Shown piece by piece: positions 19,459 through 28,217 of a stretch of 64,000 nucleotides of DNA; the stretch's first letter is position 1, and each line of letters starts with the position of its first letter. The stretch lies in NCBI RefSeq assembly GCF_005938675.2, contig NZ_VCCH02000016.1:1-64000 (forward strand). Direction: 5' to 3'. The position numbers were made by a program, and so were the translations under genes. This DNA comes from Mycobacterium sp. KBS0706. Its GTDB lineage: Bacteria; Pseudomonadota; Alphaproteobacteria; DSM-16000; Inquilinaceae. The notes under the pieces were generated by a model. It was not told where the DNA came from. It saw only the letters and a program-made list of their open reading frames with translations, and made no database searches.

Positions 19459-21186
19459 GTGACCCCCGCCGCAGGCTACGACACGATTATCGTCGGCGCC
19501 GGTTCCGCCGGCTGCGTCCTCGCCGCCCGGCTGAGCGAGGATCCGGCACGGCGCGTGCTGCTGCTGGAGGCCGGCGGCTGGGACCGCGACCCCTGGATCC
19601 ACATCCCGCTGGGCTGGGGCAAGATCCTGCAGAAGCGGCTGCATGACTGGGGCTACTTCAACGAGCCCGAGGCCAATGTCGACGACCGCCGGGTGGAATG
19701 CGCCCGCGGCAAGGTGGTCGGCGGCTCCTCCTCCACCAACGCCATGGCCTATGTCCGCGGCAATCGCGGCGACTACGATCGCTGGGCCGCGGCAGGGCTG
19801 GACGAGTGGTCCTACGCCCACGCCCTGCCCTATTTCCGGCGGCTCGAATCCTGGGAAGGCGGCGCCGATGCCTGGCGCGGCGGCGATGGCCCGATGCGGG
19901 TGCAGAACTGCCGCTACCAGGACCCGCTGCTCGAGGCCTATGCCGCCGCCGGCCAGGCCGCGGGGCATGGCTGGACCGAGGATTACAACGGCGCCCGGCA
20001 GGAGGGCTTCGGCCGGCTGCAGATGACGATCCGCGACGGCCGGCGCTGCAGTGCCGCGACCGCCTATCTGCGGCCAGCGCTGCGGCGGCCGAACCTGACC
20101 GTCTCGGTCGGGTCGATGGCCACCCGCATCCTGCTCGAGGGCACCCGCGCCGTCGGCATCGAATATGTCAAGGACGGCCTGACCCTGACCGCCCGGGCGG
20201 ATCGCGAGGTGATCCTGTCCGGCGGCGTCATCAACAGCCCGCAGCTGCTGATGCTGTCCGGCATCGGCGACCCGGAGCAGCTGACGGCGCAGGGCATCGG
20301 CACCCGCATCCCGCTCAAGGGCGTCGGCCGCAACCTGCAGGACCATGTCTCGACCATCCTGATGTACCAGCGGCGCGAGCCGGGACCGTTCCACCGGATG
20401 ATGCGGGCCGACCGGATCGCGCTGGAGCTCGGGAAGGCCTATGCCTTCGGCAAGGGCTTCGCCGCCGACGTGCCGGGCGGCGTGGTCGCCTTCCTGAAGA
20501 GCCGGGCGGAGCGGACGCTGCCCGACGTGCAGTTCCTGCTGACCGCGGCACCACTCGGCGCCTGGCCCTATTTCAAGCCGTTCAAACAGCCCTTCACCGA
20601 TGCCTTCGCCTGCCGCGTCGTGGCGATCCAGCCGGAGAGCCGCGGCACCGTCACCCTGGCCTCCGCCGACCCGATGGCGGCGCCGCTGATCCGCCAGAAC
20701 TTCCTGGCGACCGACGCCGACTGGGCCAGCCTGCGCGCCGGCATCCGGATGGCGCGGGAGGTGATGGCGCAGGGCCCGATGGCCCGCTTCGTCGCCCGCG
20801 AATCCGCACCGGGCTCGGGCAGGACATCGGATGCCGAGATCGACGCCTATATCCGCGCCAGCTCGATCACCGTGCACCACCCACTCGGCACCTGCCGGAT
20901 GGGCGTGTCGGCCGATGACGGGGCGGTGGTCGACCCGCAGTTGCGGGTGCACGGCGCCGAAGGCCTGCGCGTGGTCGACGCCGCGGTGATGCCCGACCTG
21001 ACCTGCGGCAACATCAACGCCCCGGTGCTGATGATCGCCGAGCGCGCCGCCGACCTGATCCGCAGCGTGCCGACTCTGGTGCCCGCTTCGATTCCAACCA
21101 ATGAATCAACCAAACTCCAACCAAACTCCACTCAACCAAACAATATGGTTGATACGGTCGCCCAAGCAGCATACCGTCATGGGTAA
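19459..21186 (+). CDS. GMC oxidoreductase, candidate 4-pyridoxic acid dehydrogenase
   Basis: A 575-residue FAD enzyme of the choline-dehydrogenase type. FAD motif GAGSAGC lies near residue 13, GGSSSTNAM near 90, and the active-site region [11 protein letters not shown] has His473/474. The GTG at 19459 is chosen because AGGAGG precedes it by 6 bases and it starts at the family N-terminus; an ATG at 19375 lies in the operator. In M. loti, 4-pyridoxic acid dehydrogenase is, to my knowledge, a membrane-bound GMC enzyme, and this gene opens an operon ending in the next pathway enzyme (27,278). The last 25 or so residues are low-complexity and encoded by operator repeats, so the tail is probably not functional. 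Confidence 0.72.
   Translation: MTPAAGYDTIIVGAGSAGCVLAARLSEDPARRVLLLEAGGWDRDPWIHIPLGWGKILQKRLHDWGYFNEPEANVDDRRVECARGKVVGGSSSTNAMAYVRGNRGDYDRWAAAGLDEWSYAHALPYFRRLESWEGGADAWRGGDGPMRVQNCRYQDPLLEAYAAAGQAAGHGWTEDYNGARQEGFGRLQMTIRDGRRCSAATAYLRPALRRPNLTVSVGSMATRILLEGTRAVGIEYVKDGLTLTARADREVILSGGVINSPQLLMLSGIGDPEQLTAQGIGTRIPLKGVGRNLQDHVSTILMYQRREPGPFHRMMRADRIALELGKAYAFGKGFAADVPGGVVAFLKSRAERTLPDVQFLLTAAPLGAWPYFKPFKQPFTDAFACRVVAIQPESRGTVTLASADPMAAPLIRQNFLATDADWASLRAGIRMAREVMAQGPMARFVARESAPGSGRTSDAEIDAYIRASSITVHHPLGTCRMGVSADDGAVVDPQLRVHGAEGLRVVDAAVMPDLTCGNINAPVLMIAERAADLIRSVPTLVPASIPTNESTKLQPNSTQPNNMVDTVAQAAYRHG
21095..21151. promoter_or_regulatory. Operator array inside the GMC gene end
   Basis: Four CAACCAA half-sites start at 21095, 21107, 21118 and 21133. 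The last pairs with ATGGTTG (21145-21151) to give CAACCAAACAATATGGTTG, the same 7-5-7 layout as at 19363-19381. The array ends 68 bases before the cupin dioxygenase start, so the GntR protein probably controls a second promoter here. Confidence 0.7.
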
Positions 21187-21219
21187 GGCCGGACCAACGA
21201 TCCGAGACAGGGGAGCGAC

Positions 21220-22362
21220 ATGACGGACACACGCGCCGCGGCGCCATCGGCGTCCAATCGCGATGCCGCCCTGAAGGCGCTGTATGACGACGTCTTCACC
21301 AAGAACATGTTCCCGTTCTGGGCCAGCTCGACCGACGTCGATCACGACGAGATCAAGCAGCTGATGGGCACCCAGAAGGCGCTGCCCTTCCTGTGGAGCT
21401 ACAAGGACGACATCGCGCCGATCCTGCAGCGCTCCGCCGAGCTGATCCACATGGACGATTCCGAGCGGCGGTCGCTGATCCTGGTCAATCCCGGCCTGTC
21501 GCCGCGGCGGGCGACGGTCAGCACCATGTACACCGCCTATCGGCTGAACGACCCGAACGAGGTGATGCCGCCGCACCGGCATTCGCCCAGCGCCATCCGC
21601 TTCGGCCTGACCGGCCGCAGCAACTTCACCGGCGTCGAGGGCGAGGACATCACCTTCGGCCCGGGCGACATGGTGCTGACGCCGATCGACGCCTGGCACA
21701 ATCACGGCAACACGGGTGACGAACCGGCGGTGAACCTGTCGGTCTTGGATCTGCCGCTGGTCGAGACCCTGAACGCGGTCTATTTCGAGCACGACTACGC
21801 CGAGTCCGGCGTCGTCAAGAAGGTGCAAAGCGCCCGCTTCCCCGACGACTACTCCGCCCGCGTCTACGGCGCCGGCGGGCTGCGGCCGCGCTTCATCGAT
21901 CACCATCGCGGTTCCGGCCTGTCGTCGCCGATGTATGTCTATCGCTGGGACGCGATGCGGGAGCAGCTGGAGCGGTTCAAGGACTGGGACGGCGACCCGT
22001 ATGAGGCGCTGATGATCGAGTATGTCGACCCGCTGACCGGCGGACCGGTGTTCAAGACCATCACCTTCTTCGCCCAGATGCTGCGGCCGGGCGAGCGCAC
22101 GCGGCCCTTGCGCCAGACCGCCAGCCTGCTGGTGGCGCCGTTCCAGGGCAGCGGCCATTCCATCGTCGACGGCAAGCGCTTCGACTGGAACGAGTTCGAC
22201 ACGCTGGCGGTGCCCGGCGGGTCGTGGTGCGAGCATGTCAACGGGTCGGAGACCGAACCCGCGATCCTGTTCGTGGCCAGCGACGAGCCGGCACAGAAGG
22301 CCTTCAGCCTGTTCCGGAAATGGGGCCGCGACGCCAGCGGCGACGTCGTCCGCATGCTCTGA
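21220..22362 (+). CDS. Cupin ring-cleavage dioxygenase (gentisate/salicylate 1,2-dioxygenase type)
   Basis: A 380-residue bicupin Fe(II) dioxygenase. The N-terminal cupin has iron ligands His119 and His121 (PPHRHSPSA) and His160 (DAWHNHG), the same numbering I recall for salicylate 1,2-dioxygenase. These enzymes cut the ring between a hydroxyl-bearing carbon and its carboxyl-bearing neighbour. The gene lies in an operon with candidate 4-pyridoxic acid dehydrogenase upstream and the dehydrogenase that makes 3-hydroxy-2-methylpyridine-4,5-dicarboxylate downstream. That dicarboxylate has an ortho hydroxy-carboxylate, so it is a plausible substrate. No fumarylpyruvate hydrolase is near, which argues against ordinary gentisate breakdown. 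The family call is firm; the substrate is inferred. Confidence 0.88.
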   Translation: MTDTRAAAPSASNRDAALKALYDDVFTKNMFPFWASSTDVDHDEIKQLMGTQKALPFLWSYKDDIAPILQRSAELIHMDDSERRSLILVNPGLSPRRATVSTMYTAYRLNDPNEVMPPHRHSPSAIRFGLTGRSNFTGVEGEDITFGPGDMVLTPIDAWHNHGNTGDEPAVNLSVLDLPLVETLNAVYFEHDYAESGVVKKVQSARFPDDYSARVYGAGGLRPRFIDHHRGSGLSSPMYVYRWDAMREQLERFKDWDGDPYEALMIEYVDPLTGGPVFKTITFFAQMLRPGERTRPLRQTASLLVAPFQGSGHSIVDGKRFDWNEFDTLAVPGGSWCEHVNGSETEPAILFVASDEPAQKAFSLFRKWGRDASGDVVRML

Positions 22363-22403
22363 CGGCCGCCGGACTCTCTCCTCCGACCGATCCCGAGGCC
22401 ATC

Positions 22404-23531
22404 TTGCCGAATTCCGCCAACACCACCCTCGTCTCGCATATCGACTGCCCGGGCGGCGGCCAGGTCTGGGTCGACGGCACGACGCTGTATATCGGCCATA
22501 TGCGCTGGCCCAGCGGCACCACCATCGTCGACGTCGCCGACCCGCGGAACCCGAAGGTGGTCGCCCGGCTGGAGCTGCCCGAGGGCTGGCACTCGCACAA
22601 GGTGCGGGTGAGGGACGGCATCATGGTCGTCAACCACGAGAAGCTGGGCCAGACCGGGCCGAAGGAGTTCGGCGGCGGCATCGCGGTCTACGACGTGTCG
22701 CGGCCCAGCACGCCGAAGCTGATCTCGAAATGGATGACCGCCGGCCGCGGCGTCCACCGCTACGATTTCGACGGCCGCTACGCCTATATCTCGCCGACCG
22801 CCGAGGGCTATGTCGGCAACATCGTCATGATCCTCGACCTGATCGACCCGGCCCGGCCGGTCGAAGTCGGGCGCTGGTGGATCCCCGGGCAATGGACCGG
22901 CGGCGGCGAGGAATACCCCTGGGGCGAGTATGTCTCGCCGCGCTGCCACCACCCGATCCGGGCCGGCGACCGGCTGTATGTCAGCTACTGGCACCATGGG
23001 CTGTTCATCCTCGACATCGCCGACATGGCGCGGCCGAAGCTGGTCTCGCAGCTGAACACCAGCCCGTCCTTCCCGCACCCGACCCACACCTGCCTGCCGA
23101 TCCCCCAGCCGCTGAAGGGCCGCAGGATCATGGTGGTGGCCGACGAGGACGTGGCCAAGCTGCGGCCGTCGCCGCCCGCCTTCACCTGGATCTACGACAT
23201 CACCGACGAACGGCTGCCGCTGCCGATCGCGACCTTCCAGGTGCCGGGGCTGGACCGGGACGGGGCGCCGCAGCCGCCGATGACCGGCTGCCACCAGCCG
23301 TCGGAGCGCTTCACCGGCACCGTCATCCCCTTCGCCTGGTTCGCGCAGGGGCTGCGGCTGGTCGACATCGCCGACCCCTTCGCCCCGCGAGAGATCGGCC
23401 ATTTCCTGCCCGACCCGCCGGCCGGCGAGGAGCGGGCGTCGTCGAACGACGTCACCATCGACGATCGCGGCCTGATCTACCTGATCGACCGGATCAACGG
23501 CGTCGACATCATCGAAACCAGCGCCTTCTGA
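22404..23531 (+). CDS. LVIVD-repeat beta-propeller-like protein
   Basis: A protein of about 375 residues with repeated strands of the LVIVD kind (GTTIVDVADPRNPKVVARL, GIAVYDVSRPSTPKLISKW, GLFILDIADMARPKLVSQL, GLRLVDIADPFAPREIGHF), each a blade-like unit, so a propeller is likely. Conserved histidines (WHSHK, RCHHP, SYWHHG, HPTHT) could bind a metal. No signal peptide is seen. The start is taken as TTG 22404 with GAGG upstream; no ATG fits. It lies between the cupin and RidA genes and may be an isomerase, lactonase or structural partner in ring-product processing. Function is unknown. Confidence 0.75.
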   Translation: MPNSANTTLVSHIDCPGGGQVWVDGTTLYIGHMRWPSGTTIVDVADPRNPKVVARLELPEGWHSHKVRVRDGIMVVNHEKLGQTGPKEFGGGIAVYDVSRPSTPKLISKWMTAGRGVHRYDFDGRYAYISPTAEGYVGNIVMILDLIDPARPVEVGRWWIPGQWTGGGEEYPWGEYVSPRCHHPIRAGDRLYVSYWHHGLFILDIADMARPKLVSQLNTSPSFPHPTHTCLPIPQPLKGRRIMVVADEDVAKLRPSPPAFTWIYDITDERLPLPIATFQVPGLDRDGAPQPPMTGCHQPSERFTGTVIPFAWFAQGLRLVDIADPFAPREIGHFLPDPPAGEERASSNDVTIDDRGLIYLIDRINGVDIIETSAF

Positions 23532-23543
23532 AGGGGACCCGCC

Positions 23544-23942
23544 GTGCCTGACACCGCACCGCGCTACGCCATCGGCCGCAAGAACCCGAACCTGCCGTTC
23601 CACCCCGCGGTGCGGGCCGGCGACTTCATCTTCGTCTCCGGCCAGGTCGGCAAGGATGCCGAGGGCAACATGGTCGACGGCACGATCGAGGAGGAGACGC
23701 GGGCGACGATCGAGGCGATCCAGCGGGTGCTGGCCGAGGACGGCGCCACCCTGGCCGATGTCGTCCGGGTCACGACCTATCTCGAGGATACCCGCGACTT
23801 CGGCCGCTACAACAAGGTCTTCGCCGAATACTTCAAGGACGCGGTGTTGGCCCGGACCACGGTCGAGGCCCGCGCCGTGATCAACACCAAGATCGAGATG
23901 GACGCCATCGCGTACAGCCCGGCGAAAGGAGAACGGAAATGA
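23544..23942 (+). CDS. RidA-family imine/enamine deaminase
   Basis: A 132-residue member of the Rid/YjgF family, which forms trimers and hydrolyses enamines and imines such as 2-iminopropanoate. VSGQVGKDAEG, the helix region and LARTTVEAR are present. Arg104 aligns with Arg105 of E. coli RidA, the carboxylate-binding residue needed for deaminase activity, so the enzyme is probably active. The start is GTG 23544 with AAGGGG upstream. It overlaps the next gene by four bases. In this operon it could hydrolyse the imine of pyruvate that would arise from pyridine ring cleavage (inference). Confidence 0.88.
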   Translation: MPDTAPRYAIGRKNPNLPFHPAVRAGDFIFVSGQVGKDAEGNMVDGTIEEETRATIEAIQRVLAEDGATLADVVRVTTYLEDTRDFGRYNKVFAEYFKDAVLARTTVEARAVINTKIEMDAIAYSPAKGERK

Positions 23943-24541
23943 TCAGACTGCTGGGCCGGCACACCTCCGGCAACGTGCAGAAAGTGCTGTGGCTGCTAGA
24001 GGAGCTGGGCGTCGCCTATGAGCGCGAGGATTACGGCCGCCAGTTCGGCAACACGCAGACCGACGAATACCGGGCGCTGAACCCGAACGCCAAGGTGCCG
24101 ACCCTGGTCGCCGGCGACACGGTGATCTGGGAGTCGCACACCATCCTGCGCTACCTGGTGGCGATGTACGGCCCGGCCCTGACCGGCGCGAACCCGGCAG
24201 AAAAGGCCGATGTCGAGCGCTGGATGGACTGGCTGCTGGCCAGCGTCAACAGCCTGTACGTCGCCATCTTCAAGGACGCCAAGAAGCCGCCCGAGGAGCG
24301 CGGCGCCGAATTCGCGGCGCAGGCCAAGGAGCTGGCGGAGCTGCTGGCGATCGCCGACCGGCACCTGGCCGGGCGAGACTGGTTCGCGCTGGGCCGGCTG
24401 ACCGTCGCCGACATCGCGCTGGGCCCGGTCCTGAAGCGCTGCCTGGGCTTCCCGATCGACCGGCCGGCCTTCGCCAATCTCGACCGCTGGCTGGCGGCGC
24501 TTGAGGCCCGGCCGGCCTTCCGCAAGGCGACGGCGGGATAG
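23939..24541 (+). CDS. Glutathione S-transferase family protein
   Basis: A 200-residue GST with an N-terminal thioredoxin-like domain (SGNVQKVLWLLEELG, the KVPTL cis-proline, ESHTILRYL glutathione-binding pair) and an all-helical C-terminal domain ending with WLAALEARPAFRKA. It overlaps ridA by ATGA. Glutathione-dependent cis-trans isomerases act on gentisate ring-cleavage products (maleylpyruvate), so an isomerase role on the cupin product is plausible. It is not clearly a zeta-class maleylpyruvate isomerase, and a glutathione-adduct role is an alternative. Confidence 0.85.
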   Translation: MIRLLGRHTSGNVQKVLWLLEELGVAYEREDYGRQFGNTQTDEYRALNPNAKVPTLVAGDTVIWESHTILRYLVAMYGPALTGANPAEKADVERWMDWLLASVNSLYVAIFKDAKKPPEERGAEFAAQAKELAELLAIADRHLAGRDWFALGRLTVADIALGPVLKRCLGFPIDRPAFANLDRWLAALEARPAFRKATAG

Positions 24542-24590
24542 GCGGCGCCGGCCGCCGGATACGGAAGGACGGGATGGGAAGAGCTGGATC

Positions 24591-25427
24591 ATGCCCGTGA
24601 CGAGACTGAAGGAGCCCCCGGCGACACCGTCGCCCGACACCGCGCAGATCGCGGTCGAGGGTGTGTCGGTGATCTTCGACATCCTCGGCGTGCGGCAGCA
24701 GGCGCTGCGCGACATCAGCCTGAGCGTGCCACGGGGATCCTTCGTCTGCCTGATCGGCCCGTCCGGCTGCGGCAAGAGCACGCTGCTGAAGGTGCTGGCC
24801 GGGCTGGTGCCGCCGACCGAAGGCCGGGTCCGCGTCGCCGGGCAGGCGCCGGAGGAGGCGGTGCGGCGGCGGATCATCGGCCTGGTGTTCCAGGAGCCGA
24901 ACCTGCTGCCCTGGAAGAACGCGCTCGACAATGCGGCGCTGCTGCGCGAGGTGGCCGACCGGTCCCTGTCCCGGGCCGAGGTGCTGGATCGGGCCCGGGC
25001 GATGCTGCGGCTGGTCGGGCTGGAGGATGCCGAAGCCAAGCGGCCGAACCAGCTGTCCGGCGGCATGCGCCAGCGCGTCGCCATCGCCCGGGCGTTGACG
25101 CTGGAGCCCGACATCCTGCTGATGGACGAGCCCTTCGGCGCGCTGGACGCGATCACGCGCGAGGAGATGAGCCGGTCGCTGCTGGAGATCTGGGAGCGCA
25201 CCGGCAAGACCATCGTCCTGGTCACCCATTCGATCGACGAGGCGGTGCTGCTGTCGCGGCACGTCCATGTCATGGGCGTCGGGCCTGGCCGGATCATCGA
25301 CAGCCTCGAGATCCCCCTGCCCTATCCGCGCGGCGAGGACAGCTATGCCGATCCGCGCTTCCGGGCGATGGAGAGCCGGCTGCGGTCGCTGTTGATCCAG
25401 GGCCACGCTTCGCGGGGCCGGCCATGA
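24591..25427 (+). CDS. ABC importer ATPase (SsuB/TauB/ThiZ type)
   Basis: A 278-residue cytoplasmic ATPase with Walker A GPSGCGKST, Q-loop FQEPNLLPWKN, signature LSGGMRQRVAIARAL and Walker B LLMDEPFGALD. The ATG at 24591 has GGAAGAG upstream; an in-frame ATG at 24501 lies in the GST gene. It starts an importer module (ATPase, permease, binding protein) embedded in the vitamin B6 operon. The class carries sulfonates, taurine, nitrate-like compounds and pyrimidine precursors of thiamine. Confidence 0.92.
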   Translation: MPVTRLKEPPATPSPDTAQIAVEGVSVIFDILGVRQQALRDISLSVPRGSFVCLIGPSGCGKSTLLKVLAGLVPPTEGRVRVAGQAPEEAVRRRIIGLVFQEPNLLPWKNALDNAALLREVADRSLSRAEVLDRARAMLRLVGLEDAEAKRPNQLSGGMRQRVAIARALTLEPDILLMDEPFGALDAITREEMSRSLLEIWERTGKTIVLVTHSIDEAVLLSRHVHVMGVGPGRIIDSLEIPLPYPRGEDSYADPRFRAMESRLRSLLIQGHASRGRP

Positions 25428-26227
25428 GCGGTGCCACCATCCTCGCCAGCCGGAACAGCGCCACATCGGGATGGCTGCCGGCCGTCGTGCTGCTGCTGAT
25501 CACGATCGCGGTCTGGGAGGCGGCGATCCGGATCTTCGAGGTCTCCGCCTTCATCCTGCCGACGCCGTCGGCGATCGGGGCGACGCTGCTGCGCGAGGCC
25601 GGGCCGCTGTGGCAGGCGACGCAGGTGACCGCGATCGAGATCCTGGTCGGCTTCCTGGTCGCGGCCGCGGTCGGCATCGCCCTGGCCATGATCATCGCCC
25701 GGTTCCGGCTGCTCGGCCGGGCGCTGTACCCGCTGATCGTGCTGTTCCAGACCGTGCCGAAGGTGGCGCTGGCGCCGATCTTCATCCTGTGGTTCGGCTA
25801 CGACCTGGCGCCGAAGGTGGGGCTGATCCTGGTGATCGCCTTCTTCCCGGTGACGCTGTCGATGCTGGCCGGGCTGGAGGCGGCGGAGCCCGGCCTCTTG
25901 TCCCTGATGCGGTCGGTCGGCGCCAGCCGGACCACGATCCTGCTGCGCATCCAGATCCCCTACGCCCTGCCGCAGCTGATGGCCGGGCTGAAGATCGCCG
26001 TCACCTTCAGCGTCATCGGCGCCATCGTCGGCGAGTTCGCCGGCGCCTCGGCGGGCCTGGGCTACATGATCCAGTTCGCCTCGACCCAGCTGGACACGCC
26101 GATGGTGTTCGCGGCGCTGCTGGTCGTGTCGGTGGTCGGGGTCGTCTTCTATTACGCGATGGAGTGGCTGGAACGGCTGGTGGTGCCCTGGGCGCCGAAA
26201 TTCGATCCGGCGCTGCGGTCCGCCTGA
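25424..26227 (+). CDS. ABC permease (SsuC/ThiX type)
   Basis: A 267-residue inner-membrane protein with about six hydrophobic segments and the BPD_transp_1 coupling region (SLMRSVGASRTTILLRIQIPYALPQLMAGLK). It overlaps the ATPase gene by ATGA and is followed after 35 bases by the binding-protein gene. It forms a homodimeric channel in this class. Confidence 0.92.
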   Translation: MSGATILASRNSATSGWLPAVVLLLITIAVWEAAIRIFEVSAFILPTPSAIGATLLREAGPLWQATQVTAIEILVGFLVAAAVGIALAMIIARFRLLGRALYPLIVLFQTVPKVALAPIFILWFGYDLAPKVGLILVIAFFPVTLSMLAGLEAAEPGLLSLMRSVGASRTTILLRIQIPYALPQLMAGLKIAVTFSVIGAIVGEFAGASAGLGYMIQFASTQLDTPMVFAALLVVSVVGVVFYYAMEWLERLVVPWAPKFDPALRSA

Positions 26228-26262
26228 TCCGAGCAACTCAAAAAGGCCGCGGGAGGCTGAAG

Positions 26263-27261
26263 ATGCTGAGGAGATCGGTCTGTGGAGCCCTGGTGGGGCT
26301 GGCGGCGGCGGTCCTGGCGGGCCCAGCCCTGGCCGCCGACCAGGTGAGCGTCCAGCTCGACTGGGTGGTGCGCGGCAACCACGCCATGTTCTTCGTGGCG
26401 AAGGAGAAGGGCTATTTCGCCCAGAACGGGATCGAGGTCACCGAGATCCGCAAAGGCACCGGGTCGCCCGACGCCATGCGGCTGGTGGCGAACGGCAATG
26501 CCGATTTCGGTTTCGGCGACCTGCCGACCCTGGCCGTGGCGCGGTCGCAGAACGTGCCGGTGGTGGCGCTGGCCGCAGTCAACCAGCGCTCGCCGATCGG
26601 CATGATCGCCCTGGCCAAGAGCCGGCAGCTGAAGAGCCCGGCCGACATCAAGGGCCTCAACATCGGCATCCATCCGGCCGGGTCGACCTATATCTTCTAC
26701 AAGGCGTTCCTGGCCGCGAACGGCATGACCGAGGCCGACATGAAGATGAGCAGCGTGTCGCCGCCCTATGAGAGCTACCTGCTGCTCGGCCGGGTCGACG
26801 CGGTGCCGGGCTATATCGACGCCGAGGTGCCGGAGTTGGAGGCCAAGGCCGGGGGCCCGGGCTCGCTGAGCATCCTGCTCGGGGCCGATTACGGCTACGA
26901 TGTCTACGGCTCAGGCCTGTTCACCTCCGAGGCCATGCTCAAGGACAAGCCGGATGTGGTGAAGCGCTTCGTCGCCGCCTATATCGAGGCCTTCCGCTTC
27001 ACCGCCGAGCACCCCAAGGAGGCCGCGGCGATCACCGCCAAGGCGGCGCCGGGCTATGCCGGCAAGGAGGATGTGCTGGCGGCGCAGCTGCAGGCCGACA
27101 TCGACCACACCTTCAGCGACGCCGACACCAAGGCCAACGGCCTGGGCTGGATGACCAAGGAGAAATGGGCGAACACGATCAAGGTCCTGACCGACCAGGG
27201 CGCGCTGAAGGGCACGGTCGCGGCCAACGCCGCCTTCACCGACGCTTATCTGAAGCCCTGA
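26263..27261 (+). CDS. NMT1/THI5-like periplasmic binding protein
   Basis: A 332-residue exported protein. The signal peptide is residues 1-25 (ALVGLAAAVLAGPALA|AD). The mature start VSVQLDWVVRGNHAMFFVAKEKGYFAQNGI is the classic NMT1/THI5-like opening, as in ThiY, which binds a formyl-aminopyrimidine. The ATG at 26263 has GGGAGG upstream. It lies 16 bases before the pyridine-carboxylate dehydrogenase gene in one operon. Because known relatives bind hydroxymethyl-pyrimidines that resemble pyridoxine in shape, a B6 vitamer or pyridine carboxylate ligand is a reasonable inference. Confidence 0.88.
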   Translation: MLRRSVCGALVGLAAAVLAGPALAADQVSVQLDWVVRGNHAMFFVAKEKGYFAQNGIEVTEIRKGTGSPDAMRLVANGNADFGFGDLPTLAVARSQNVPVVALAAVNQRSPIGMIALAKSRQLKSPADIKGLNIGIHPAGSTYIFYKAFLAANGMTEADMKMSSVSPPYESYLLLGRVDAVPGYIDAEVPELEAKAGGPGSLSILLGADYGYDVYGSGLFTSEAMLKDKPDVVKRFVAAYIEAFRFTAEHPKEAAAITAKAAPGYAGKEDVLAAQLQADIDHTFSDADTKANGLGWMTKEKWANTIKVLTDQGALKGTVAANAAFTDAYLKP

Positions 27262-27277
27262 GCGGCGGAGAAAGACG

Positions 27278-28216
27278 ATGCCGGAGAAGGCCCTCAAAGT
27301 CGCGGTAATCGGCCTCGGCACCATGGGGTCGGGGATCGCGGCGACGCTCGCCCGCGGCGGCATGGATGTCCGGGTGCACGACACCGAGCCGGCCGCGATC
27401 GAGCGCGCCCGCACGGCGATCCCGCAGGCGGGATCCGTGCTGGACCGGCTGGGCATCGCCCCGCCCGAGTCCGGCGAAGGGGCGGTCAGCTTCCACGAGG
27501 ACCTGGCCGGGGCCGTCGCCGGGGCCGGGCTGGTGATCGAGAACGTGCCGGAGAAGGTCGAGACCAAGGCCGCGGTCTACCGCGCGCTGGATCCGCTGCT
27601 GCCGGCGGAGACCATCGTCGCTTCCGACACCTCCGGCATCCCGATCACCACGCTGCAGGGCTTCCTCTCGCATCCGGAGCGGCTGGTCGGCATGCATTGG
27701 TCGAACCCGCCGCATATCATCCCGATGATCGAGGTGATCGCCGGCCGGCACACCGCGCCGGCGACCGTGGCCTTCATCGGCGACCTGGTCCGATCGTTGA
27801 AGCTGCTGCCGGTGGTGGTGAAGAAGGACGTGCCCGGCTTCGTCGAGAACCGCATCCTCTATGCCCTGCTGCGCGAGGCGATCGACCTGGTCGACCAGGG
27901 GGTGATCGACGAGGAGGGCATGGACACCTGCGTGTCCTGGGGCATCGGCTACAAGCTGAGCGTGGTCGGGCCGATGCGGCTGCTCGACATGGCCGGGCTG
28001 GACATCTACCAGTCGGTGGCCGGCTTCCTGAACGCCGAGCTGTCGGATCGCAAGGATGTCGCGGGCTACGTCACCGACCGCACGCAGGCGGGCAAGCTGG
28101 GGATCAAGAGCGGCGAGGGCGTCTTCCCCTACACGCCGGAGCAGATCCGCGAGCTGCAAGCCGAACGCGCCCGGCGCCTGGTCGCAGTGCGGCGGATCCT
28201 GGAGGGGCGGGAATGA
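27278..28216 (+). CDS. 5-formyl-3-hydroxy-2-methylpyridine-4-carboxylate 5-dehydrogenase (3HCDH family)
   Basis: Oxidises the 5-formyl intermediate to 3-hydroxy-2-methylpyridine-4,5-dicarboxylate with NAD. The 312-residue protein has a Rossmann motif GLGTMG (12-17), the catalytic His140 in GMHWSNPPHIIPMIEV with Glu152, and a 3HCDH C-terminal domain. Unlike fatty-acid dehydrogenases it has SDTSGIPIT and WSNPPHIIPM, which closely match what I remember of the M. loti enzyme (309 residues). It is the last gene of the operon that starts with the candidate 4-pyridoxic acid dehydrogenase, the preceding step. A general 3-hydroxyacyl-CoA dehydrogenase is the alternative. Confidence 0.82.
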   Translation: MPEKALKVAVIGLGTMGSGIAATLARGGMDVRVHDTEPAAIERARTAIPQAGSVLDRLGIAPPESGEGAVSFHEDLAGAVAGAGLVIENVPEKVETKAAVYRALDPLLPAETIVASDTSGIPITTLQGFLSHPERLVGMHWSNPPHIIPMIEVIAGRHTAPATVAFIGDLVRSLKLLPVVVKKDVPGFVENRILYALLREAIDLVDQGVIDEEGMDTCVSWGIGYKLSVVGPMRLLDMAGLDIYQSVAGFLNAELSDRKDVAGYVTDRTQAGKLGIKSGEGVFPYTPEQIRELQAERARRLVAVRRILEGRE

Positions 28217-28217
28217 C

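Noticed and set aside
19345..20952. 535-codon minus-strand frame opposite the GMC gene
   Set aside because: Shadow of a gene with clear FAD and active-site motifs.
21220..24541. Ordinary gentisate pathway (gentisate dioxygenase plus maleylpyruvate isomerase)
   Set aside because: No fumarylpyruvate hydrolase is near, and the operon is bounded by vitamin B6 enzymes. Kept only as an alternative.
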